Source: G963422745 sp963422745 (GTDB lineage: Bacteria; Actinomycetota; Acidimicrobiia; Acidimicrobiales; Aldehydirespiratoraceae). From it: a stretch of 64,000 nucleotides of DNA. The translations under genes and the position numbers were made by a program. This document shows, piece after piece, positions 51,055 through 59,667 of this stretch (the first letter of the stretch is position 1; every line of letters starts with the position of its first letter). The DNA lies in NCBI GenBank assembly GCA_963422745.1, contig OY730477.1, positions 2,480,001 through 2,544,000 of the forward strand, written 5' to 3'. The notes under the pieces are model-generated. The model made no database searches. It was given only the letters and a program-made list of their open reading frames with translations, and had not been told where the DNA came from.

Positions 51055-52988
51055 GATTTGACTCCCACACCCATGCCAAGGTCAAGCTCGCTGGCACGCA
51101 GACAACGCACCAGATCGCCGCTGGCATGGGTCGTGAGCGCGGGCATGGACGCGTGGCATTCGTCGTTGGCGAATTCGCACCGGCTCGCAAACCGGCATCC
51201 GGGGGGCCAATCCGACGCCGACGGAACCATGCCAGCGATAATTGGAAGCTCCCCCGCGCCATCGTGGCTTTGGGGCATGGTATCAAGGAGTGCTCGGCTG
51301 TATGGGTGCTGCGGGTGCGCAAAAACGTCATGGGTCGACGCGGTCTCAACGACCTGACCCCCATACATGACGAGCACACGATCGGCGGCCTCGGCGATCA
51401 CACCGAGGTCGTGCGTGATCAAGATGATGGCGGTCTGGCGACGCTGTTGCACCTCCGCCATCAGGTCAAGGATTTGACCTTGCACCGTGACGTCAAGCGC
51501 CGTGGAGGGCTCATCGGCGATGAGGAGCTTCGGCTCGCAGGCCAGAGCCATCGCGATCCCTACGCGTTGCGCCATCCCACCAGAAAACTCGTGCGGATAT
51601 TGATCGAGCCGCCTCAAAGGATCCGGCACACGTACCTCCGCCAACAGCTCAGCGGCACGGTTACGCGCCGCGCGCCGCGACATCCCGAGGTGAATCCGTA
51701 ACGGCTCGGCAATCTGAGTCCCAACTTTGATCGCCGGGTTCAGCACGGCGATCGGCTCCTGGAAGATCACCCCGATTTCCTTGCCTCTGATCCTGCGCCA
51801 CTCAGCTTCAGCGAGGTCGGTGACATCACGACCACAAAAAAAGACACTGCCGCGCGTCATCTGACCCGGTGCCGGAGTCAATCCGAGCGCCGACAGCATC
51901 GTCATTGATTTGCCTGATCCAGACTCGCCGACCACACCGAGGGTCTCACCCGGGCCGATCTCGAGTGACACGCCCTGCAGAATTTGGCTGACCTGGCCCT
52001 TTTGGCCCGGGAACTCAATGTCCATGTCCCTTATCGACAAAACGATGTCGGCTCCCGCTTTGTGTGGCGTTTCGGCGGGCTTGACGGCGACGCGTTTGGT
52101 GACGCTCAGCGCGTTGTCGCTGGCATCGCGGCCGAGGGCGTCACGAATCGCATCGCCAAGCAGGTTGAAGGCCAAAACCGTCAGCACCAGCGCCAAGGCG
52201 GGAGGCACGATCTGCCAGACCCCTTCCTGGCGAAAGACTGCCTGCGACCGATTCAACATGACGCCCCAATCGGGGTCATCAAGGTTCGCGCCGACCCCCA
52301 AAAAGCTCAGGGTGGCACCGATGAGGATGATCGCGCCGGAGATAATCGCGGCCTGAATGACAAGCGATGGCAGCAGGTTCGGCGCGATGTAGCGACTGAG
52401 GATGCGCCGAGTCGAGATGCCGGTGATACGGGCCGCGTCAACGTACAACTCTTCCTTCTCGGCCAGCGTGACAGCACGGGTGAGGCGAACGAAGCGCGTC
52501 GACATCGCTATCCCGACGCCGATCATGGCGCTCGTGAGCGACGGCGACAAGATGATGACGACGGCCATCGCCAACAACACGATGGGAAGCGAGAAGAACA
52601 CGTCGTTGATCCACATGATCGCGCGGTCGGTTCGTCCGCCTCGCCAACCCGAGTAGAGACCGATCGGCACGCCGAGACCTACCGCGATGCTCATCGCTAT
52701 GAGGATCGAACGAAAAGCGAAACCTGCGCCGTGGATGACCCGGCTGTAGTGGTCACGCCCGAACTGGTCGGTTCCCAGCCAATGATCACCGCTGGGCGTC
52801 TCGAACAAACGCTGCAGCATGACGTCCTGGGAGAACGGATCGTGCGTCGCAATGAGCTCCGGCCAGACCCAGGAGATGATGAGGATGACGAACCAGCCCA
52901 TTGCGAATACTGCGAGCGGGTTTCGAAACATCCGACGCCAGAACCTGCGCCGCGGCGAAACGGCGGGCGCCGCGACGGGGGCGCTCAC
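51051..52988 (-). CDS. Fused peptide-type ABC permease (DppC-like) and ATPase (DppD-like)
   Basis: 645 residues in one chain. Residues 1-290: DppC-type permease ('WLGTDQFGRDHYSRVIHGAGFAFR', EAA loop 'DAARITGISTRRILSRYIAPNLLP', 'SFLGVGANLDDPDWG'). Residues ~290-313: linker. Residues ~314-645: ATPase with Walker A GESGSGKS at 354-361, Q-loop 'GVIFQEPIAVLNP', signature 'FSGGMAQRVGIAMALACEPKLLIADEPSTALD', H-loop 'LITHDLGVIAE' and the Cys-containing tail 'PGCRFASRCEFANDECHASMP'. Such fusions exist in actinobacterial peptide/nickel importers. Overlaps both neighbours by 4 bases. Confidence 0.93.
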   Translation of the reverse strand: MSAPVAAPAVSPRRRFWRRMFRNPLAVFAMGWFVILIISWVWPELIATHDPFSQDVMLQRLFETPSGDHWLGTDQFGRDHYSRVIHGAGFAFRSILIAMSIAVGLGVPIGLYSGWRGGRTDRAIMWINDVFFSLPIVLLAMAVVIILSPSLTSAMIGVGIAMSTRFVRLTRAVTLAEKEELYVDAARITGISTRRILSRYIAPNLLPSLVIQAAIISGAIILIGATLSFLGVGANLDDPDWGVMLNRSQAVFRQEGVWQIVPPALALVLTVLAFNLLGDAIRDALGRDASDNALSVTKRVAVKPAETPHKAGADIVLSIRDMDIEFPGQKGQVSQILQGVSLEIGPGETLGVVGESGSGKSMTMLSALGLTPAPGQMTRGSVFFCGRDVTDLAEAEWRRIRGKEIGVIFQEPIAVLNPAIKVGTQIAEPLRIHLGMSRRAARNRAAELLAEVRVPDPLRRLDQYPHEFSGGMAQRVGIAMALACEPKLLIADEPSTALDVTVQGQILDLMAEVQQRRQTAIILITHDLGVIAEAADRVLVMYGGQVVETASTHDVFAHPQHPYSRALLDTMPQSHDGAGELPIIAGMVPSASDWPPGCRFASRCEFANDECHASMPALTTHASGDLVRCLRASELDLGMGVGVKS

Positions 52989-53941
52989 CTGCTCAACCTC
53001 ACCTTCGGGTTGAGGAAGCCGTAGCTGACGTCCACCGCCAAGTTGACAACAACAACTACCAAACCGATGACGAGCATGCCCCCCTGCAGGACGGTCACGT
53101 TGCGTCCGACGATGGCTGTGACGAGCATCTCGCCCATACCTCGGACACCGAACACGATCTCGACCGCCGTTGTGAGGCCGATAGCTGATGCGGCGCGAAA
53201 ACCGATGACGGTGACGGTGGGGATCATCGCGTTCGGCAGGGCGTGACGCCCGATCAAGCTCGGACGGCTAACACCACGTGCACGCGCTGCGAGTACATAG
53301 CGCGACAGCAACGCATTGGCCATCGAACTCCGCAGCTGACGTTGCACGATGGCGAGTGTCGGCAGCGCCAATGCGACCGAAGGGAGCGTGATCGACTTCA
53401 GCCATCCAGTGAACGACTCACCAAGTGGTACGTATCCAACGGGGTCAAGCCAGCCGAGTTCGACGGCGAAGCCCCACGACAGCAACATGCCGATAATGAA
53501 CCCGGGGGCCGCAATGACTCCCGCCGCGATCACCGATATCAACCGGTCGACCAGGCCACCGGGACGGATCGCTGCGGCAATCCCGAGCAGCATCCCGACG
53601 GTAATGCCGATCAGCAGGCTGAAGCCGACGATGCTCAGGGTGGGCCAGATGCGCTCGCCGATCAACGCCGAAACCTCGGTGTTCTCGTTGAGGAGTGAAG
53701 TGCCTAGATCTCCGCTGGCAACGTCACCCAACCAACGAGCGAAGCGTGTCGGTATCGGGTCGTCGAGACCGAGTTCGGCGGTGACGGTCGCGATGCACTC
53801 GGGAGTAGCCCCCTCGCCACAGACCTGGCCTGCAATTGAGCCTCTCGCTTCCATGGCCACCGAGATCAGGAATGTCACGACGGCGATGGCGAAGAGCAGC
53901 GGTACCGCTGCCAACAGTCGAAAAGCAATGTACTTCCCCAA
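52985..53941 (-). CDS. Peptide-type ABC permease (DppB-like)
   Basis: 318 residues, six membrane helices beginning 'FRLLAAVPLLFAIAVVTFLISVAM'. Typical 'GDLGTSLLNENTEVSALIGERIWPTLSI' after the first periplasmic loop and EAA-loop 'LAARARGVSRPSLIGRHALPNAMIPTVTV'. First permease after the binding protein. Confidence 0.93.
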   Translation of the reverse strand: MGKYIAFRLLAAVPLLFAIAVVTFLISVAMEARGSIAGQVCGEGATPECIATVTAELGLDDPIPTRFARWLGDVASGDLGTSLLNENTEVSALIGERIWPTLSIVGFSLLIGITVGMLLGIAAAIRPGGLVDRLISVIAAGVIAAPGFIIGMLLSWGFAVELGWLDPVGYVPLGESFTGWLKSITLPSVALALPTLAIVQRQLRSSMANALLSRYVLAARARGVSRPSLIGRHALPNAMIPTVTVIGFRAASAIGLTTAVEIVFGVRGMGEMLVTAIVGRNVTVLQGGMLVIGLVVVVVNLAVDVSYGFLNPKVRLSR

Positions 53942-54022
53942 AGGTCCCCCTGGAGTTAGGCGCCTTATCGACTCAACGTTGCGTTGGCGCGTCTGCTCGA
54001 CGCCGGGTGCTTGACGCCAGGA

Positions 54023-55750
54023 TTAGCCCTCCTTGCGGACGCCGTGCGGCCAAAACGATATCGGGACTCCCTGAGTGTGGTGAACTCCGGTGACGTTCGT
54101 CTGGTGACCCACGGCGGTATTGAGCACCTGCTGGATGATGAAGATGCACTCTTCGAGCATGATCTTCCAGGCATCGGCCACGTCCGCTTCGCCGTCCTCG
54201 AACGACTTTGACCTGGCCGACTTCACCAGCTCCGCGACACCGTCGGGGGAGACACCCGACGGGTTGAAGGCAGCCTCACCAGTCCGAGCGATCAGAGACA
54301 TCAGCGCGTTGGGTTCGTTGTACGCGACGATCTGCACCGGGTACTGACCCTTCGACAGACGGGCGAACATCTCCCCGCCCGACGGCGGGTCAAGCGCCTC
54401 ATTGTCCATGGTGATACCGAGTTCGGCCAGTGCACCACTCCACGCCGATGACACGACCGGCCAGAAATTGGCCGGGAGGTGACCGTTTTGGAAGGTGAAG
54501 CCTTCCTCGCCCGTAGCAGCAAACGCTTCTTTCGCTGCATCAAGATCGAAGTCGGGTACGTCAAGATCGTCGATGTAGGCGTAGTCGTTAGGGCCGACAG
54601 CGAACTGATTGATCGCTGTTTCGGCCGGGCTACCGAATGCTTCTTGGATTCCAACCCGGTTCAGTGCCTGTGCCATGGCGCAGCGCACGTCACGGTTCGC
54701 CAGAGCCGGAATTGTCTGCCCGGTCCAATCAGCCACCACGAAGCCGATGCGGACCGTGGTGTTGGCGCTGGAGGCTGGCACATCGTTTTGTTGGTTGGTG
54801 TTGATCACCGCAACATCAAACTGGCCAGCGTTGAGTCCGTCCGCTCGCGCCTGCGCGTCGCGGACCGTGGTGATGGTGACGCTCTCTGCACCAACGAGTT
54901 GCGGTTGCCAGTAGTCCTCGTAAGCCACCAAGGTGAACTCAGAGTTGTCGGCGTTCATGCTTTGCACCGCATACGGCGCCGTCCCGACCGGGTTGGCGCC
55001 AGCGTCGCCGAGCACACCGGGAGCAACCATGAACCCAGAGTTTCGGATGAGGCCGCTCAACAACAAGGCCTCGCCCGGGCCTGTCAGGTTGAACTTAACG
55101 GTGAGATCGTCAACCGCCTCGACGCTGTCGACAACGCCTAGCTGATTCGCTACCGGCGGGAGGACCTGGGGCGGCCCGGCTGTCTTGACGAACTCAATAT
55201 TCGCCTTGACTGCTTCTGAGTCGAAGGGAGTGCCATCGTGGAAGGTCACCCCGTCGTGCAAGAAGAAGGTTACGACGTCGCCTGCGTCGTTGACTTCCCA
55301 GCATTTGGCCAACCAGGGCACGATCTGACCGTCAACATCCTGGCGAACGAGACCTTCAAACACCCAGCCGTAGAAGGCAAAGCTCGCCGGTGCCTGATCG
55401 TTGTGCGGGTTCAGCCCGGATCCCAAAATAACCGAGTTAGCGACGTTGAGCGGCTGGCCCGGGTTGTACTCCCCCACCTCAAGTTCGATAGCGGTTGCGC
55501 AGTTCGCGGCCGTTTTATCAACATCAACATTGCCGAGCGCCGTGTCAACCTTGGCGCCCTCGCCACCGGGGTCGGTTGGCTCAGGCTGCTCGGGCTCGGT
55601 TGGCTCGGGCTGTTCAGGGTCGGTTGGCTCAGGCTGTACGGGATCGGTTGGATCTGGCGCACTGCTGTCATCGTCGTCACCACATGCGACGGCAAGAAGC
55701 GCCATCGCCAATACGACGACAACCAGTCGAAGCCATCTGCTTTGTGTCAT
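54023..55750 (-). CDS. Peptide-type substrate-binding lipoprotein (DppA/OppA-like)
   Basis: 575 residues. Lipoprotein signal ending 'LAMALLAVACGDDD', then a 35-residue linker of near-identical 'PEPTDPEQ' units before the folded domain. The SBP_bac_5 body shows 'LGSGLNPHNDQAPASFAFYGWVFEGLVRQDVDGQIVPWLAKCWEVNDAGDVVTFFLHDGVTFHDGTPFDSEAVK'. First gene of the importer operon, with a GntR-type site about 73 bases upstream. Proximity to aromatic and sulfate genes suggests its ligand may not be a peptide. Confidence 0.92.
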   Translation of the reverse strand: MTQSRWLRLVVVVLAMALLAVACGDDDDSSAPDPTDPVQPEPTDPEQPEPTEPEQPEPTDPGGEGAKVDTALGNVDVDKTAANCATAIELEVGEYNPGQPLNVANSVILGSGLNPHNDQAPASFAFYGWVFEGLVRQDVDGQIVPWLAKCWEVNDAGDVVTFFLHDGVTFHDGTPFDSEAVKANIEFVKTAGPPQVLPPVANQLGVVDSVEAVDDLTVKFNLTGPGEALLLSGLIRNSGFMVAPGVLGDAGANPVGTAPYAVQSMNADNSEFTLVAYEDYWQPQLVGAESVTITTVRDAQARADGLNAGQFDVAVINTNQQNDVPASSANTTVRIGFVVADWTGQTIPALANRDVRCAMAQALNRVGIQEAFGSPAETAINQFAVGPNDYAYIDDLDVPDFDLDAAKEAFAATGEEGFTFQNGHLPANFWPVVSSAWSGALAELGITMDNEALDPPSGGEMFARLSKGQYPVQIVAYNEPNALMSLIARTGEAAFNPSGVSPDGVAELVKSARSKSFEDGEADVADAWKIMLEECIFIIQQVLNTAVGHQTNVTGVHHTQGVPISFWPHGVRKEG

Positions 55751-55822
55751 GTTCCCACCTCCAGGCCGTTCGCAAGGCTCGCGAACGCTAACAACAGCAC
55801 AAGTCTTATAGCGGCCGCGCAG

Positions 55823-55834
55823 ATTGTCAACAAC
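55823..55834. promoter_or_regulatory. GntR-type operator upstream of the importer operon
   Basis: ATTGT-CA-ACAAC, 9 of 10 arm positions of ATTGT-NN-ACAAT, 73 bases before the binding-protein start. Confidence 0.5.
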
Positions 55835-55908
55835 TGTGTAGACGATCTATGTTGTGAACCCTGCCCAGAAACAAGCAGACCTGACTCAGAAGGCCTTCAA
55901 GTAGGACT

Positions 55909-56345
55909 GTCGTGCACCCAAACCTCACAACAGAAGACATGAGCAACAGAAAACCCCGCAACCCACAAGCCACGACCAACAGACCAAGAGCCAGGACGGT
56001 CGTGCACCCAAACCCGGCAACAGAAAACCCCGCAACCCACAAGCCACGACCAACAGACCAAGAGCCAGGACGGTCGTGCACCCAAACCCCGCAACAGAAA
56101 ACCCCGCAACCCACAAGCCACGACCAACAGACCAAGAGCCAGGATGGTCGTGTACCCAAACCCGGCAACAGAAGACATGAGCAACCCACAAGCCACGACC
56201 AACAGACCAAGAGCCAGGACGGTCGTGCACCCAAACCCAACAACAGAAAACCCCGCAACCCGTGAGCGACCTCCAACAGACCAAGAGCCAGGACGGTCGT
56301 GTACCCAAACCCCGCAACAGAAAACCCCGCAACCCGTGAGTGACC
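55909..56345. repeat. Tandem array of 74-75 bp units (six copies)
   Basis: Units start near 55909, 55999, 56073, 56147, 56222 and 56296 (common opening 'GTCGTGCACCCAAACC', or GTCGTGTACCC). Inside are 'GGCAACAGAAAACCCCGCAACC' variants and 'ACCAACAGACCAAGAGCCAGGA'. The last two units carry 'CCCGTGAGYGACCTCCAAC', which in the last one is the start of the next gene. Unrelated in sequence to the array at 49746 but on the other side of the same operon. Confidence 0.9.
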
Positions 56346-57712
56346 TCCAACGGACCGAGACGGCCGCCTCCGCAGAACTCCGTTCGATCGAGCATCTCTT
56401 CGCTCGGCAGTATCTGGAATTGACCGACCGCGTCCACGTCGCGGTCGGTTATGGCGTGTCGACGTTCTCGTTCATCTTGGGCAACACGGGCGTCGTAGCT
56501 GTCGACTCGGGTTCTGTGCCTGAAATGTCCGCAGAGGCGATCTCACAGCTGCGCAAGCGGACCAGCCTGCCGATCCTTGCTCTCGTGTACACGCATAGCC
56601 ACCCGGATCACACGGGTGGAGCGCACGCTTTCCTCGACGAAAACCCCGACATTGAGATCTGGGGCATCGCCCATTTCGGCGACGAGGCACGACGATTCGC
56701 CCGTAACGGGGTCTCAGTTGCACGCCGTCGCGGCATCCGCCAGGCTGGCTTTCTCTTACCTCCAGCGAAGCGCATCAACAACGGCATCGCGCCAGCGCTC
56801 TACCCCACCGACGATGCCCTCGCAGGTGGACCTAGCAGCGGGCCTGATCCGCGCACCTTGCCGAACCGGACTTTCGACACCGAAGCCATGATCTCGATCG
56901 GCGGCGTCCGGTTGGACGTCAGCTACAACCCGGGCGAAACCGACGATCAGGTCATGATCTGGTTTCCGGAGCAGCGGGTCGTCTTCGCTGGCGACAACAT
57001 GTATCGGTCCTTTCCGAACCTCTATGCCATCCGGGGGACGCAGTACCGCGACGTCCGCGACTGGTGTGAATCCGTCGATCGCATCCGAGCGCTACAAGCA
57101 GACCATCTCGTGCTCGGTCACACGGCCCCTTTCTCAGGCGCTCAGGAGGTTGACGAAGCACTCGACGTGTACAGCCGCGCTATGTGGCACGTCTACAACG
57201 AGACCATCACTGGTATGAACGAAGGCAAGACACCCGACGAACTTTCCCAGGAGGTGACGCTGCCGTCGGAGTTGGCGGACAACCCACTGCTCGGCCAGTA
57301 CTATGGGAACATCAGTTGGGGCGTACGGGCGATTTTCGCTGGCATCCTGGGCTGGTTCGACGGCAACCCGACCAACCTGAACCCGTTACCCCCAACCGAA
57401 AGATCGCAACGAATCGCAACACTCGTCGGCGGTCCCGATGTTCTCTACGAACAGGCCGTCGCCGCGCTCACCGCCGGTGAGGCGCAGTGGGCCGCCGAAC
57501 TTTGCGACATGGTGCTCGCACTCGCACACCGTCCAGCGGAGACGCTCAAACTCAAAGCCGACGCCGTTGACGAACTCGCGTACAACCTGGTGACCGCAAC
57601 CGGACGAAATTACCTGCACACCTGTGCACAGGAACTCCGCGAACAGGCCGATGAATCCCCCGACTCAAGGCGAAGCGCTCGCCCCGTTACGGCCACTCAC
57701 ATCAATTCCTGA
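56336..57712 (+). CDS. MBL-fold alkylsulfatase-like hydrolase
   Basis: 458 residues from GTG 56336. MBL zinc motif 'ALVYTHSHPDHTGGAHAFLDENP' (HxHxDH), further ligands in 'ISYNPGETDDQVMIWFPEQRVVFAGDNMYRSFPNLYAIRG' and 'LVLGHTAPFSG', then the alpha-helical dimerisation domain ('MWHVYNETITGMNEGKTPDELSQEVTLP...NPLLGQYYGNISWGVRAIFAGILGWFDGNP') of linear alkylsulfatases (SdsA/BDS1 type), without their C-terminal SCP-like domain. No signal peptide. The start codon lies within the last unit of the 74-bp array. Confidence 0.85.
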   Translation: MSDLQRTETAASAELRSIEHLFARQYLELTDRVHVAVGYGVSTFSFILGNTGVVAVDSGSVPEMSAEAISQLRKRTSLPILALVYTHSHPDHTGGAHAFLDENPDIEIWGIAHFGDEARRFARNGVSVARRRGIRQAGFLLPPAKRINNGIAPALYPTDDALAGGPSSGPDPRTLPNRTFDTEAMISIGGVRLDVSYNPGETDDQVMIWFPEQRVVFAGDNMYRSFPNLYAIRGTQYRDVRDWCESVDRIRALQADHLVLGHTAPFSGAQEVDEALDVYSRAMWHVYNETITGMNEGKTPDELSQEVTLPSELADNPLLGQYYGNISWGVRAIFAGILGWFDGNPTNLNPLPPTERSQRIATLVGGPDVLYEQAVAALTAGEAQWAAELCDMVLALAHRPAETLKLKADAVDELAYNLVTATGRNYLHTCAQELREQADESPDSRRSARPVTATHINS

Positions 57713-57739
57713 TCCAGCGTGGGCTCAAGACGAGCCTAA

Positions 57740-59287
57740 TCAGCCCAGCGTGGGCTCAAAGCGAGCGTAGTCAGCAGCACCAATGAGCGCTTCGGTGAGT
57801 TGCTCTGTCATGTAATGGCGGAGGTCAACGCAATCGTTTTGATCAAAGAGATTGTTTCGCTCACTGCGGTCGGCAACAAGATCGTAGAGTTCACCCTCGC
57901 CGGTTGAGTAGCGGGTCATGCGCGCATCGCTCGTCACGACCGTCCGTGAGTGAGCAGGCACCGCGTTCTCATAGAGGCCATATGACGGGATGTCCTCCTC
58001 AATTAAGACGTGGTCACGAACTCGTGCAGACGGGTCATCAAGGATGGGCACGAGGCTCGTGCCTTGAACACCGTCATAGGACTCGACTCCAACGAGATCG
58101 AGAATCGTCGACCCGATGTCGAGCGACGAAGCCAACGAAGGCGTGCGCGTACCCGTGCTGTCGGGACGTGCGATTAGCAACGGAACCCGTGTCGTGCCTT
58201 CAAAGACCATGCCGCCCTTCAACATGAATCCGTGGTCGCCGAACATGTCGCCATGATCAGCAGTGAAAACGACGAGGGTGTCGTCGGCCTGACCGGACGC
58301 CTCCAAGGCTCGGAGTATGCGTCCCACTCCGGCGTCGATCAGCTCGATCAGCCCGTACTCGGCTGCCAAGGCGTCACGCAGTGCGTGCTCACCGATCCGC
58401 ATCGAGCCGCGTGCTCGCTGACTGAACGACATCTCGCGCATGAAGCCCGGCAGGCCATCAATCGGGTCGTGGAACGACTGCGGTAGCACCATGTCGTTAG
58501 GCTTGTGACTCTCATACCAGTCCCCAGGTGGTGCAAAAGGGTGGTGGGGATCGGGATAGGACGCGAACAGGAACCACGGCCGCCTTTTGGATGCTGCCGA
58601 CCGCTTATCAAGTGCTGCCGACTCAATAAACTCAACAGCTCTGTTGGTGACGAACTCGGTGGAATGCAGGTCCTCGTCGTAGGCAGGTTTGAGGATCTGC
58701 CACCAGTTCTCAGAACGAGCCGCCGCAGGACCGTCACGGCCGCCACCAGCAGTGGACGAGTCAAGTCCTCGCTGTAGTGCCCAATGCCGATGATGACCCC
58801 CAATGCTAGAACCATGTCCGAGACAGAACTCCGCGTAGTCATAGCCATAGAAGTCCTCAACCGGGCCAGGATCGGCGGCCAGATACTGTTCAGCGGTCTC
58901 GAGATAGTCCCAACCAGCAGGCCAACCGTGCTGACCGACCGGGTAGCGGTTCTTCGCCGGGAAGAAATCGCGGGCGTGGACCTGGATATGTGCTTTACCA
59001 ACATGTCGGGTCCGGTATCCAGCGTCGGCCAGACGCCGGACGAACGTGTTCGCTCCCCAATCAAGCGACCGGTCGTTGAATACCACCCCGTGCGCTGAAG
59101 GCAGACGCCCGGTGAGAATGCTTGAGCGGTTCGGCATACACACCGGGTTGGCCACATAAGCGCGGTCAAACACCGTTGCCCGCGACGCCAATGCGTCAAG
59201 GTTCGGTGTCCGCACGGTCTCGTTGCCACCGAACCCGAGATGGTCAGCGCGATGCTGGTCCGTGCATAAAAAGAGGACATTCGTCAC
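57740..59287 (-). CDS. Formylglycine-dependent sulfatase
   Basis: 515 residues, cytoplasmic type I sulfatase. Metal site 'LFLCTDQHRADHLG' (paired D), activation motif 'NPVCMPNRSSILTGRLPSAHG' (C-x-P-x-R; Cys becomes formylglycine), 'HVGKAHIQ', and 'VVFTADHGDMFGDHGFMLKGG' (D-H near the end). The start at GTG 59287 ('VTNVLFLC') follows AAGGGTGGG; the in-frame start at 59347 adds only low-complexity residues. Convergent with the alkylsulfatase-like gene. Choline-sulfatase-like or other organosulfate specificity cannot be separated. Confidence 0.9.
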   Translation of the reverse strand: MTNVLFLCTDQHRADHLGFGGNETVRTPNLDALASRATVFDRAYVANPVCMPNRSSILTGRLPSAHGVVFNDRSLDWGANTFVRRLADAGYRTRHVGKAHIQVHARDFFPAKNRYPVGQHGWPAGWDYLETAEQYLAADPGPVEDFYGYDYAEFCLGHGSSIGGHHRHWALQRGLDSSTAGGGRDGPAAARSENWWQILKPAYDEDLHSTEFVTNRAVEFIESAALDKRSAASKRRPWFLFASYPDPHHPFAPPGDWYESHKPNDMVLPQSFHDPIDGLPGFMREMSFSQRARGSMRIGEHALRDALAAEYGLIELIDAGVGRILRALEASGQADDTLVVFTADHGDMFGDHGFMLKGGMVFEGTTRVPLLIARPDSTGTRTPSLASSLDIGSTILDLVGVESYDGVQGTSLVPILDDPSARVRDHVLIEEDIPSYGLYENAVPAHSRTVVTSDARMTRYSTGEGELYDLVADRSERNNLFDQNDCVDLRHYMTEQLTEALIGAADYARFEPTLG

Positions 59288-59390
59288 CCAGCGCCCACCC
59301 TTGCGATCGCCCTGAACCGGTGGCGAGCCGCTGACCCGCCACCGCAACCTAGCTCCAGGCTAGATACTCACCACCGAACAGACACGACGC

Positions 59391-59582
59391 TTAGCCGCTG
59401 CCGACGCCCCCTTGACGAGTGCCCGACATCAAGGCAGGAGAAGCGCTGCGGGGTACCAAACCGTGCAGTGGGGTCAGCCTGATAGGGACACGACGCTTAG
59501 CCGCTGCCGACGCCCCCTTGACGAGTGCCCGACATCAAGGCAGGAGAAGCGCTGCGGGGTACCAGACCGTGTAGTGGGGCAG
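59391..59582. repeat. Perfect-type 96-bp tandem duplication
   Basis: Two adjacent ~96-bp copies (59391-59486 and 59487-59582) beginning 'GACACGACGCTTAGCCGCTG' and sharing 'TTGACGAGTGCCCGACATC'. They form most of the spacer between the sulfatase start and the AhpD gene and would duplicate any promoter element inside. Confidence 0.85.
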
Positions 59583-59667
59583 CACAGTGGGTCAGTCTGA
59601 TTTAGATTCGACGGGCCAGACCAACAGACTGGACCGAAAGTACACGACAGAAATCAAAGGAGTCTGG

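Noticed and set aside
55909..56345. Possible CRISPR array or repeat-protein gene
   Set aside because: 74-75 bp contiguous units, not a multiple of 3, no spacers; translated frames are low complexity.
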